Part shown: positions 33,260 to 41,673 of the stretch, one piece after another | Position numbering within the stretch: the stretch's first letter is position 1 | Layout of the letters: every line of letters begins with the position of its first letter | NCBI GenBank assembly: GCA_031272275.1 | Contig: JAISUC010000012.1 | Coordinates: 66,052 to 130,051, forward strand | DNA from: Actinomycetes bacterium | Lineage (GTDB): Bacteria; Actinomycetota; Coriobacteriia; WRKU01; WQUG01 | Direction of reading: 5' to 3' | Length of the DNA stretch: 64,000 nt | Notes under the pieces: model-generated | Databases searched by the model: none | Told to the model about the DNA's origin: nothing | Seen by the model: only the letters and a program-made list of their open reading frames with translations | Position numbers and translations under genes: made by a program

Positions 33260-34192
33260 ATGGCACACATCTACGACAGCGTAACCGAATTGATTGGGCG
33301 GACTCCGTTGTTACGGCTCAAGAACTACGACGCCGAGGTCGGCGCGGGCACCGATATCCTGGGCAAACTGGAGTACTACAACCCCGCAGGCAGCGTCAAG
33401 GACCGTATCGCCTGGGCCATCATCAAGGACGCCGAGGACAAGGGTCTGCTGACTCCCGACTCGGTCCTGATAGAGCCCACCAGCGGCAACACCGGTATCG
33501 GGCTGGCATCGGTCGCCGCCGCCCGCGGCTACAAGCTGATACTGACCATGCCCGAAACCATGAGCGTCGAGCGCCGCAACCTGATTGCCGCCTATGGTGC
33601 AGAAATCGTGCTGACCGACGGCGCCAAGGGGATGCCCGGTGCCATCGCCCGCGCAGACGAGCTGGCGGCCGAAACCCCGAACAGCTTTATTCCCGGTCAG
33701 TTCGTGAACCCGGCAAACCCGATCATCCACTATGAAACCACCGGCCCCGAGATCTGGACGGACACCGACGGCGCCGTCGACTATCTGGTCGCAGGCATCG
33801 GTACGGGCGGCACCATCACCGGTGCGGGCAAATACCTGAAAGAACAAAAGGACAGCGTCAAAGTCATCGCGGTCGAACCCACCGACAGCCCCGTGCTGTC
33901 CCAGGGCGTCAAAGGCCCGCACAAGATCCAGGGTATCGGCGCCGGATTCGTGCCCGAGGTACTGGACACCGACGTCTATGACGAGATCATCACGGCAAGC
34001 GCCGATGACGCCTTTGCCGCCGCACGCCTGTTGGCGCGCAGCGAGGGCGTGTTGGTCGGCATCTCGTCGGGCGCGGCCCTGTGGGCGGCAACCGAGATCA
34101 GCCGTCGTCCCGAGGCTGCCGGCAAGACCATCGTGGTCGTGTTGCCCGACACGGGGGAGCGGTATCTCTCTACAGCCCTCTTCTCAGAATAA
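33260..34192 (+). CDS. cysK: Cysteine synthase (O-acetylserine sulfhydrylase)
   Basis: 310 residues, PLP enzyme making cysteine from O-acetylserine and sulfide. The PLP lysine is in [11 protein letters not shown] (about residue 47), the substrate loop is [12 protein letters not shown], the phosphate-binding loop [10 protein letters not shown], and the C-terminal SSGAALWAA helix is intact. AGGAAGGA precedes ATG 33260. mnmA follows 61 bp later, giving a sulfur-related pair. Confidence 0.96.
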   Translation: MAHIYDSVTELIGRTPLLRLKNYDAEVGAGTDILGKLEYYNPAGSVKDRIAWAIIKDAEDKGLLTPDSVLIEPTSGNTGIGLASVAAARGYKLILTMPETMSVERRNLIAAYGAEIVLTDGAKGMPGAIARADELAAETPNSFIPGQFVNPANPIIHYETTGPEIWTDTDGAVDYLVAGIGTGGTITGAGKYLKEQKDSVKVIAVEPTDSPVLSQGVKGPHKIQGIGAGFVPEVLDTDVYDEIITASADDAFAAARLLARSEGVLVGISSGAALWAATEISRRPEAAGKTIVVVLPDTGERYLSTALFSE

Positions 34193-34253
34193 TACGACGT
34201 CACAGGATGACGATTATGCTTTGTTAGCTACCCCATCAGCTATCATAGGGTGC

Positions 34254-35375
34254 ATGAACCGCCGCGCCCTCATAGCCCTCTCAGGCGGCGTTGACTCCTC
34301 AGTCAGCGCCGCTTTAACGCAACAGGCGGGATACGACTGTACCGGCGTCACGATGCGTCTGTTCGACGACGCCGACTTAGGCCTCGACCCGAACACCACC
34401 GCTGACCGCCGCAGCTGCTGCTCGCTCGCCGACGTCGAATACGCCCGCGCCGCCGCCGCCCGCATGAACATGCCCTTCTATGTCTGGGACATGAGTGCTG
34501 ACTTCCGTCGCGCCGTCATCGAGCACTTCGTCGACGAATACATCCGGGGCCGTACCCCGAATCCATGTATCGAATGCAACCGCGTCCTGAAGTTCGAGCT
34601 ATTGCTGGCGCGCGCCGCACAAAACGACTTCGACGTGCTGGTGACCGGTCATTACGCCCGCGTCGGCTATGACGACACGCGCGGCCGCTGGGTGCTGCGC
34701 AAGGGGCTCGACGCCGACAAAGACCAAAGCTACGTCCTGTACACGCTGACCCAGCCACAGCTGGCGCACCTGCGCCTGCCCCTGGGCGAAATGACGAAAC
34801 CGCAGGTCCGCGCCCTGGCGGCCGTCCTGCAGCTGGCAAACGCCGACAAACCGGACAGTCAAAACATCTGCTTTGTCCCGGACGGTGACTATGCCGCCTT
34901 CATCGAACAGTGGGCACCCGACCGGGTCGCGGCGCACTGTCCGCCGGGCGACTTCCTGGACCCGGACGGCAACGTCATCGGACGCCACGCCGGCATCCAC
35001 CGCTACACATTGGGTCAGCGCAAAGGCCTGGGCTCGTTCGGCCGCCCCGTCTATGTGCGCGCGATCGACACCGCCGCCAACACGGTGACCCTGGGCGACG
35101 ACGCCGTGTTGGCGGGACGGGACTGTCGCGTGCGGCGCCTGAACTGGGTTGCCCTATCAGATGGGGGAGTACGTCCCGGCGACGCCTTATCCTGTCATGT
35201 GAAAATCGGGTATCGCCACCCCGAGGCCCGGGCAACCATCACGGCTGACCCCACCGACCCGGATGCGGTCCGCGTCCGGTTCGACGAAGCCCAGCGCGCC
35301 ATCACGCCCGGCCAAGCCGCCGTGTTCTACGACGACGATCTTGTCCTAGGCGGCGGCACTATTGCCGACGCCTAA
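34254..35375 (+). CDS. mnmA: tRNA-uridine 2-thiolase
   Basis: Thiolates U34 of tRNA-Lys/Glu/Gln. 373 residues with the PP-loop ALSGGVDSSVSAAL near residue 8, the catalytic pair in RTPNPCIECN and DSQNICFVPDG, and GQRKGLG. TATCAT at 34241-34246 lies 7 nt before ATG 34254, suggesting a leaderless mRNA. A 13-mer copy (35165-35177) reads GGVRPG in the C-terminal beta domain. The last codons lie in the first of three 38-bp tandem units (35351-35464). Confidence 0.95.
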   Translation: MNRRALIALSGGVDSSVSAALTQQAGYDCTGVTMRLFDDADLGLDPNTTADRRSCCSLADVEYARAAAARMNMPFYVWDMSADFRRAVIEHFVDEYIRGRTPNPCIECNRVLKFELLLARAAQNDFDVLVTGHYARVGYDDTRGRWVLRKGLDADKDQSYVLYTLTQPQLAHLRLPLGEMTKPQVRALAAVLQLANADKPDSQNICFVPDGDYAAFIEQWAPDRVAAHCPPGDFLDPDGNVIGRHAGIHRYTLGQRKGLGSFGRPVYVRAIDTAANTVTLGDDAVLAGRDCRVRRLNWVALSDGGVRPGDALSCHVKIGYRHPEARATITADPTDPDAVRVRFDEAQRAITPGQAAVFYDDDLVLGGGTIADA

Positions 35376-35464
35376 TAATGGGCTGGCGCGGCGGCACTAT
35401 TGCCGACGCCTAATAATGGCCTGGCGTGGCGGCACTATTGCCGACGCCTAATAATGGGCTCCGG
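35351..35464 (+). repeat. 38-bp tandem repeat at the mnmA 3' end, three copies
   Basis: Units start at 35351, 35389 and 35427, nearly identical. Each contains CGGC-ACTATT-GCCG within GGCG...CGCC, so each can fold into a hairpin. The first encodes the mnmA C-terminus (GGTIADA) and stop. A 13-mer follows at 35468-35480. Confidence 0.93.
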
Positions 35465-35577
35465 CGCGGGACGCACTCCCCCTGAAATTTACGCATTTTC
35501 CTGCACGAACACACTTCATATGTCGCATTCCTGTGCTACCATCGAACCTGTCTGTTATCGAGAGAAAGGGCCCTACT

Positions 35578-38523
35578 GTGTCAGGATCGAAACACAACTA
35601 CCAGGAAACCATGAATCTGCCGCGCACCGATTTTCCGATGCGTGCGAACCTCAGCAAACGCGAGCCCGACTGGGTTGCGCGGTGGGAGGCCGACGGCACC
35701 CACGCGCGTATCACGGCGAAACGCCGCGAGGCCGCAGCCCCGCCGTTTGTGCTGCATGACGGACCGCCGTATGCCAACGGGCACATCCATATGGGTACGG
35801 CGTATAACAAGATCCTGAAGGACATCATCGTCAAATACAAGTCCATGCGCGGGTATTACAGCCCCTACGTGCCCGGTTGGGACTGCCACGGTCAGCCCAT
35901 CGAGCATCGGGTTGAAACCGAGTTGGGACCCGAAAAAATGGCAGAAATGCCAAAGGCGGAAATCCGCAAGCTCTGCCGCGAGTATGCGATGAAATGGATT
36001 GACGTGCAGCGCGACGAGTTTCGTCGGCTGGGCGTTTTGGGCAACTGGGACGAGCCCTACCTGACGCTGCATCATAGCTATGAGGCCGGCAACGTCAAGC
36101 TGTTCAAGCGCATGTATCTGGATGGCGCGATTTACCGGGGCCGCAAGGCCATTCATTGGTGTCCGCGTTGTCACACCGCCCTGGCGGAGGCCGAAATCGA
36201 ATACAGTGACGAGATCAGTCCGTCGATTTATGTCGCCTTCGACATGCAGGACGTGCCGGACGCCTGGGCTGCGGCGGCAGACAACAACGGGCAGCGCCTC
36301 CCGGTCCGCCTGGCCATCTGGACGACGACGCCCTGGACGCTGCCGGCAAACGTCGCGGTGACCTTGGCACCTGACGCCGCATACGTCGCGCTGGTGCGCC
36401 CGGGCGAGTTGCTGATCGTCGCGCGCGAACTGGCTGAAGCCGTGGGCGAGGTCTGCGGTTGGGATCACGACGACCTGCAGATGGCGACCGACGCACAGGG
36501 GCACGTGATCGAAATCAAGGGTGCCGACCTGATGGATCTGACCTATGCGCACCCCATCCATCCCGAACGCACCGGGCGCATCATCACCGGGGAACACGTG
36601 GATATGTCCACGGGAACCGGGGCTGTGCACACGGCTCCGGGACACGGTGCCGACGACTATCTGATGGGCGAGAAATACGACCTGGAGACCCTGATGCCGG
36701 TTGATGATGACGGCGTGTTCGACCAGGGCGGCGGTCCTTTCGCCGGCTTGAGCGTGTGGGAAGCGAATCCCAAAATTATCGAGTGGCTGCGCGAGCAGGG
36801 ATCGCTGATCGCCGCGGGCGAAATCACGCACAGCTATCCGCATTGTTGGCGCTGCAAGAAACCGGTTATTTTCCGTGCGACCGAGCAGTGGTTCGTGTCC
36901 ATGGACAAAACGGGCCTGCGCGAACGCGCACTGGCGGGTTTTGACACCTTCCGCTGGATTCCCGAATGGTCGCGCAACCGTCTGGGTGCGATGATCGAGG
37001 ATCGTCCCGACTGGTGCATCAGCCGCCAGCGCAGCTGGGGTGTTCCCATCCCGGTGCATCGCTGCGCGAAATGCGGCGGCGTCGTTGCGAACGAGGCGAC
37101 CTTTGATGCGGTTATCGCGCTATTCGAAGAACAGGGCGCCGACGCCTGGTTTACCCTGCAGCCGGCCGATTACCTGCCCGCAGACACCGTCTGTCCCCAG
37201 TGCGGTGCCGGTCTCGATCAGCTGACACCCGAAAGCGACATCGTCGACGTGTGGTGGGAAAGCGGCGTGTCACACACCAGCGTGCTGCGCAGTCGCGATG
37301 AATTCGCGGCGTCCGCAGCCGATTTCGATGATTCGACGCCGCCTGCGCAGATGTATCTGGAAGGTTCCGACCAGCATCGCGGGTGGTTCCAGTCCAGCTA
37401 CATCACCAGCGAGGGCGCATACGGCACGCCCCCCTGGGAAAACCTGCTGACGCACGGTTTTACGGTGGACGGCGAGGGGCGCAAGATGTCCAAATCGGTC
37501 GGAAACGTCATCAGCCCCATCGACATTTGCGATCAATACGGCGCCGATATCATCCGCCTGTGGGTCGCGACTACCGATTTTTCGGGCGACGTCGGCATCA
37601 GTGACGAAATCCTGCAACGTACCGCCGAATCGTACCGGCGCATCCGCAACAGCTTCCGTTTCCTGTTGGGCAACCTGTACGATTTCGACCCGCGCACCGA
37701 CAGCCTGCCGCATCCGGGCATGGAGCCCCTGGACAAATACTGGATGGTGCGCCTGCGCGATATGTTGAACGCGGTCACCGAATACAACGATGACTGGAAA
37801 TTCTACCTGGCGAACAAGACGGCCATCGATTTCCTGGGCGAGTTCAGCTCGGTCTGTCTGGACGTCCTGAAAGACCGCCTGTATGCCGACGCCCCCACCG
37901 CCAAGGAACGCCGCAGCGCCCAGACGCTGTTGGCGGAGGTCCTGCGGGTGACGGTGCGTCTGTTTGCGCCGGTGCTGTCCTTTACTTGTGAAGAGGTTTG
38001 GGATTTCCTGCCCGATGCCGTCCGCAGCAGCTGGACCGGCGTGGATGCGGACGCCGTGGCGGCAGGTCAGCACGCCCCGTCCGTGCACGAGATGGACTGG
38101 CCGCAGCTGAAACTGTGGATGACCGAGGATGAGGAATACAAACAGGTCGGGTTCTTTACCGGTGCGCTGCGCAACCGCGAACTGGCGAACAAGGCACTGG
38201 AAGAAGCGCGCGCCGAGGGCAAATACGGCCGCGCCCAAGAGGCCGACCTGCTGATTTTGGGCGACCCCGGTACCGTCGAGCTGTTGGCGCGCGGACGCAA
38301 GCGCACCCTGGAAGAGGTCTTCCAGACGGCCAGCGTCACGGTTCGCGTGGGCACGAACGCCGACGAGGTCAACATCGAGCTTTCGCCCTCGCCCGAACCG
38401 AAATGCCCGCGTTGCTGGCGCCATCTGCCGCTGGCAAGCGACGACCCGGATTTCCCGGATGTCTGCCCGCGCTGTGCCCAGGTCCTGCACACGATCGGCT
38501 ATGAACCTGAAGCATCCGCCTAG
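35578..38523 (+). CDS. ileS: Isoleucine-tRNA ligase
   Basis: 981 residues from GTG 35578 (GAGAGAAAGGG upstream). PPYANGHIHMG (HIGH motif), the CP1 editing domain with TTTPWTLPANVAVTL, GSDQHRGWFQSS, the GRKMSKSVGN loop, and a C-terminal zinc finger CPRCWRHLP...CPRCAQVL are visible. No T-box leader is seen in the short upstream gap. lspA starts inside its last codons. Confidence 0.97.
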   Translation: MSGSKHNYQETMNLPRTDFPMRANLSKREPDWVARWEADGTHARITAKRREAAAPPFVLHDGPPYANGHIHMGTAYNKILKDIIVKYKSMRGYYSPYVPGWDCHGQPIEHRVETELGPEKMAEMPKAEIRKLCREYAMKWIDVQRDEFRRLGVLGNWDEPYLTLHHSYEAGNVKLFKRMYLDGAIYRGRKAIHWCPRCHTALAEAEIEYSDEISPSIYVAFDMQDVPDAWAAAADNNGQRLPVRLAIWTTTPWTLPANVAVTLAPDAAYVALVRPGELLIVARELAEAVGEVCGWDHDDLQMATDAQGHVIEIKGADLMDLTYAHPIHPERTGRIITGEHVDMSTGTGAVHTAPGHGADDYLMGEKYDLETLMPVDDDGVFDQGGGPFAGLSVWEANPKIIEWLREQGSLIAAGEITHSYPHCWRCKKPVIFRATEQWFVSMDKTGLRERALAGFDTFRWIPEWSRNRLGAMIEDRPDWCISRQRSWGVPIPVHRCAKCGGVVANEATFDAVIALFEEQGADAWFTLQPADYLPADTVCPQCGAGLDQLTPESDIVDVWWESGVSHTSVLRSRDEFAASAADFDDSTPPAQMYLEGSDQHRGWFQSSYITSEGAYGTPPWENLLTHGFTVDGEGRKMSKSVGNVISPIDICDQYGADIIRLWVATTDFSGDVGISDEILQRTAESYRRIRNSFRFLLGNLYDFDPRTDSLPHPGMEPLDKYWMVRLRDMLNAVTEYNDDWKFYLANKTAIDFLGEFSSVCLDVLKDRLYADAPTAKERRSAQTLLAEVLRVTVRLFAPVLSFTCEEVWDFLPDAVRSSWTGVDADAVAAGQHAPSVHEMDWPQLKLWMTEDEEYKQVGFFTGALRNRELANKALEEARAEGKYGRAQEADLLILGDPGTVELLARGRKRTLEEVFQTASVTVRVGTNADEVNIELSPSPEPKCPRCWRHLPLASDDPDFPDVCPRCAQVLHTIGYEPEASA

Positions 38524-39076
38524 GGCGTTTTGGATCATAACCGTGTTCTTGCTGGTGGCAGACCGCGCGGTCAAGCTGCTGCAGGTCACGTATATGCAAC
38601 CGGGCGACACCGTCGCGGTGATTCCGGGCGTCTTTCACCTGACCTACTTGCGCAACACCGGGGCGGCGTTTTCGATACTACAGGGCAAATTCTGGGTGTT
38701 TTCGCTGGCGATGGCGCTGTTGGTGGCGCTGATCATCTGGTACTGGCGCACCGAACGCCCCCGCCACTGGATGGCGGTCGCCGGCATGGCGCTGGTATTC
38801 GCAGGCGCGCTGGGCAACATGATCGACCGCTACAGCTTGGGATACGTCATAGACATCTTTGATTTCCGCCTGATCAACTTCGCGGTATTCAACGTCGCGG
38901 ACACCGGCATCACGGTGGGCTGCGTGCTGTTCGCGCTGTCGGTGCTGTTCTTCAACCGCACGGACGACACGGCTGTTGCGGCGGGGGCGGATGGCGCGGC
39001 GGATGGTGCAGCGGGCGGGTCGGATGTCTGCACCGCGCATGCTTCCCCGACCGATTCGAAACCGGATGCATCCTGA
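38501..39076 (+). CDS. lspA: Lipoprotein signal peptidase
   Basis: 191 residues, an inner-membrane aspartyl protease that cuts lipoprotein signal peptides. Four membrane helices; motifs NTGAAFS, GNMIDR (catalytic Asp) and FNVADTGITVG (second Asp). A disordered Ala/Gly/Asp-rich tail of about 35 residues is extra. ATG 38501 overlaps ileS by 23 bp and the stop shares one base with rluD. Confidence 0.93.
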   Translation: MNLKHPPRAFWIITVFLLVADRAVKLLQVTYMQPGDTVAVIPGVFHLTYLRNTGAAFSILQGKFWVFSLAMALLVALIIWYWRTERPRHWMAVAGMALVFAGALGNMIDRYSLGYVIDIFDFRLINFAVFNVADTGITVGCVLFALSVLFFNRTDDTAVAAGADGAADGAAGGSDVCTAHASPTDSKPDAS

Positions 39077-40026
39077 TGTCGCCTGTGAGCGAACAGTATG
39101 TCGAACACGTGGTGACGCCTGAACAGGCGGGCACGCGGCTGGACGTTTTGGTGGGCGCCTTTCCCGCAGTTGAAACCCGCAGTCGCGCCGCCCGCCTGAT
39201 CGAAGAGGCATGCGTGCTGGTCGACGACGAGCAACGTCCAAAGAAATACTCCGTGCAGGCTGGCGAGACGGTGACAGTCACCGTCCCGCCACCGCGCACG
39301 ACCGATCTGGAGCCCGAGTTCATCCCGCTGGACATCCGATACGAAGATGACGAGATCATCGTGCTGTGCAAGGCGGCCGGCATGGTGGTGCATCCGGCGC
39401 ACGGGCATTGGTCCGGCACGCTGGTGAATGCCCTGCTGGCACATTCGCTGGAATTGGGAAAGTTGCAGGGAACACAGCAACCGGGCATAGTGCATCGTCT
39501 GGACAAGGACACATCCGGCTTGATGTTGGCGGCGAAAACCGACCGCGCGCAGGCTCGCTTGCAGGACGCCATCAAGATTCGCGCGGTTGATAGGCGCTAT
39601 TTGGCGTTGGTGCACGGCTGGGTGGGCCACGACGAGGGTGTGGTGGATGCCCCCATTGCGCGCGATACCTGCGAGCGCATCCGCTTTACCGTCAGCGATC
39701 GCGAGGGCTCACGCCAGGCGGTGACCAGCTTCCGGGTTCTGCAACGTTTCGAGGCGGGCAGTCATGACGACGGCTTCACGCTGGTGGAATGCAAACTGTT
39801 CACGGGGCGCACGCACCAGATCCGTGTTCACATGCGCTATATCGGACACCCCATTGTGGGCGACCCCGTCTATGGACGCGGAACCCCGCGGGCAAATCAT
39901 CACCTGGCCCGCCAGTTTTTACACTCCTATCGATTGGGGTTTCAGCACCCGATTACCGGGCAGCAGATGGCCTTTGCCGACGACCTGCCCGCCGACTTAC
40001 AGGCAGTACTGGACGAATTGGACTGA
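39076..40026 (+). CDS. rluD: 23S rRNA pseudouridine synthase, RluD type
   Basis: 316 residues. An N-terminal S4 RNA-binding domain (TRLDVLVGAF...SRAARLIEEA) precedes the synthase domain with the catalytic Asp in HRLDKDTSGLML (about residue 142) and TGRTHQIRVH. Probably modifies helix 69. The lspA-rluD pair is a conserved neighbourhood. Start codon overlaps the lspA stop (TGATG). Confidence 0.93.
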   Translation: MSPVSEQYVEHVVTPEQAGTRLDVLVGAFPAVETRSRAARLIEEACVLVDDEQRPKKYSVQAGETVTVTVPPPRTTDLEPEFIPLDIRYEDDEIIVLCKAAGMVVHPAHGHWSGTLVNALLAHSLELGKLQGTQQPGIVHRLDKDTSGLMLAAKTDRAQARLQDAIKIRAVDRRYLALVHGWVGHDEGVVDAPIARDTCERIRFTVSDREGSRQAVTSFRVLQRFEAGSHDDGFTLVECKLFTGRTHQIRVHMRYIGHPIVGDPVYGRGTPRANHHLARQFLHSYRLGFQHPITGQQMAFADDLPADLQAVLDELD

Positions 40027-40160
40027 TGTTTGCGCATGTTGCTTACTGCAAATTAGGGCGAGTCCGCACAAAAGCTGCGAAGTTTTTTTCGGATCGCTCT
40101 GTTGTGTAAGGGATGGGTGTTTGTGGTTGAGGAAGGCTTGGGTCAGTTGGATTGAGCCGA

Positions 40161-40187
40161 AAAAAGCTGTATTGACAGCTTTTTATC
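40161..40187 (+). terminator. Terminator after rluD
   Basis: A perfect 10-bp stem AAAAAGCTGT / ACAGCTTTTT with an ATTG loop lies in a 227-bp gene-free gap. Its core resembles the inner hairpin of the 87-bp repeats at 44.1 kb. Confidence 0.85.
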
Positions 40188-40253
40188 GAACTCTATCCGC
40201 GGATACGGGATTGCGTAATAGGATGTTCGGTACGACTGAAAGGAACGATTTGT

Positions 40254-41453
40254 ATGGCAATTACAGATTTGCCGCGCACCATACAGTGGGTTGACGGCAC
40301 CGTCCACATGATCGATCAGACGCGTCTGCCGTTGACCGGCGACCTGTTGGTGGTGAACACGGTCGAGGGCATGGTCACCGCCATCACATCCTTGGCCGTG
40401 CGGGGTGCCCCCGCAATCGGGGCCGCAGGCGCACTGGGTGTGGCATTGTGGTCACAGACGGTGGGCAAAGACATGCCTGCGGCAGACGACGCCTATCTGG
40501 ATAGCGCGAACGCCGCCTGTGACGCGCTGGCAAACGCACGCCCGACGGCGGTGAACCTGCCGCGCGAGGTCGAAAACCAACGCGCCCGGTTGCTGGCAGA
40601 TGCGGCGGCGGGACGCACTCCCGCAGAAATCCACGAAAAGCTGGTTGCCGCCGCGGTTCAGGTGTGCGCCGATGATGAGGCGGCAAACCGTGCGCTGGGT
40701 GCACACGGGGCGGCGCTGTTTGAGGGACCGACGAATTTCCTGACGCATTGTAATGCGGGCTCGCTGGCGACCAGTTTTTATGGGACTGCATTGGGTGTCA
40801 TTTATGCGGCTTTCGAACAGGGCAAGGTCAACCACGTGTGGGTTGACGAAACCCGCCCTGTGAACCAAGGCGGGCGCCTGACCGCGTGGGAGTTGCTGGT
40901 GGCGGGTGTGCCCTCGACTTTGATTTGCGACAATATGGCGGCGACCGTCATGCGCGAGGGCTGGGTGGATGCCGTGGTGGTCGGTGCCGACCGCATCTGT
41001 GCGAACGGCGACACCGCAAACAAGATAGGCACGCTGGGCGTGGCGGTTCTGGCACGCGAATTCGGGGTGCCGTTTTACATCGCCGCCCCCTGGACGACCA
41101 TCGACATGAACACGGCGTGTGGCGCAGACATCGTGATCGAGGAACGCGACCCGCGCGAAATCGAGGGTATCACGGTCACCGGCGGCATCGAGCCGGACAG
41201 CGCGTCGCTCACGATGGGCTTGGATGCGCTGACCCGCGACGGCGTGGCGGATTTGCCGCTGACCAAAGGACACACGATGCAGATCCGGCGCAAGGGTGGG
41301 GCGTATGCCTTTGACGGCTGGTTCAAGAACACGCCCACGCACGTGCGGGTCTTCAACCCGGCCTTTGACGTGACGCCCGCCGAATACATCGCCGGTATCA
41401 TCACCGAACGCGGCGTATTCGCTCCGGATGCCCTAGGGGATGCCCTGGGATAA
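40254..41453 (+). CDS. mtnA: S-methyl-5-thioribose-1-phosphate isomerase
   Basis: Methionine-salvage isomerase (eIF-2B alpha-like fold), 399 residues. RGAPAIGAAGALG near residue 44, THCNAGSLAT with the catalytic Cys (about 164), DETRPVNQGGRLTAWELL and VVGADRICANGDTANKIGT with the catalytic Asp are present. The other mtn genes are not nearby. A 13-mer at 40610-40622 reads GRTPAE. GAAAGGAA precedes the ATG. Confidence 0.93.
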   Translation: MAITDLPRTIQWVDGTVHMIDQTRLPLTGDLLVVNTVEGMVTAITSLAVRGAPAIGAAGALGVALWSQTVGKDMPAADDAYLDSANAACDALANARPTAVNLPREVENQRARLLADAAAGRTPAEIHEKLVAAAVQVCADDEAANRALGAHGAALFEGPTNFLTHCNAGSLATSFYGTALGVIYAAFEQGKVNHVWVDETRPVNQGGRLTAWELLVAGVPSTLICDNMAATVMREGWVDAVVVGADRICANGDTANKIGTLGVAVLAREFGVPFYIAAPWTTIDMNTACGADIVIEERDPREIEGITVTGGIEPDSASLTMGLDALTRDGVADLPLTKGHTMQIRRKGGAYAFDGWFKNTPTHVRVFNPAFDVTPAEYIAGIITERGVFAPDALGDALG

Positions 41454-41512
41454 AGGGCTCGGAATCGTCGACGGGTGAGCCGCTGCTGAACAGCGGCAAT
41501 TATCAGAGGCAA

Positions 41513-41540
41513 TAAGGGGGGCCGGGCGGTCCCCCTGCTT
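41513..41540 (+). terminator. Terminator after mtnA
   Basis: GGGGGGCC...GGTCCCCC forms a GC stem followed by TGCTTGTTT; a smaller hairpin CCGCTG/CAGCGG lies just before it. Confidence 0.6.
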
Positions 41541-41635
41541 GTTTATTGGCAGCCGGCACATCATTCAGCAGCCCCGTGTCGTGTCCGAATCTGTGCAGTT
41601 TCGGTGACGGTGTGGCGCAGGTATTGATAAAACGT

Positions 41636-41665
41636 TTGACAAACAGTGGGTCCGTGCTGTATTGT
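41636..41665 (+). promoter_or_regulatory. topA promoter
   Basis: TTGACA (41636-41641), an 18-bp spacer and TATTGT (41660-41665) end 8 nt before ATG 41674, so the mRNA is probably leaderless. Confidence 0.65.
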
Positions 41666-41673
41666 CGGGCGCT

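Noticed and set aside
41480..41500. Riboswitch (SAM-type) near mtnA
   Set aside because: The hairpins lie after mtnA, not before it, and no SAM-box core is visible in the mtnA leader.
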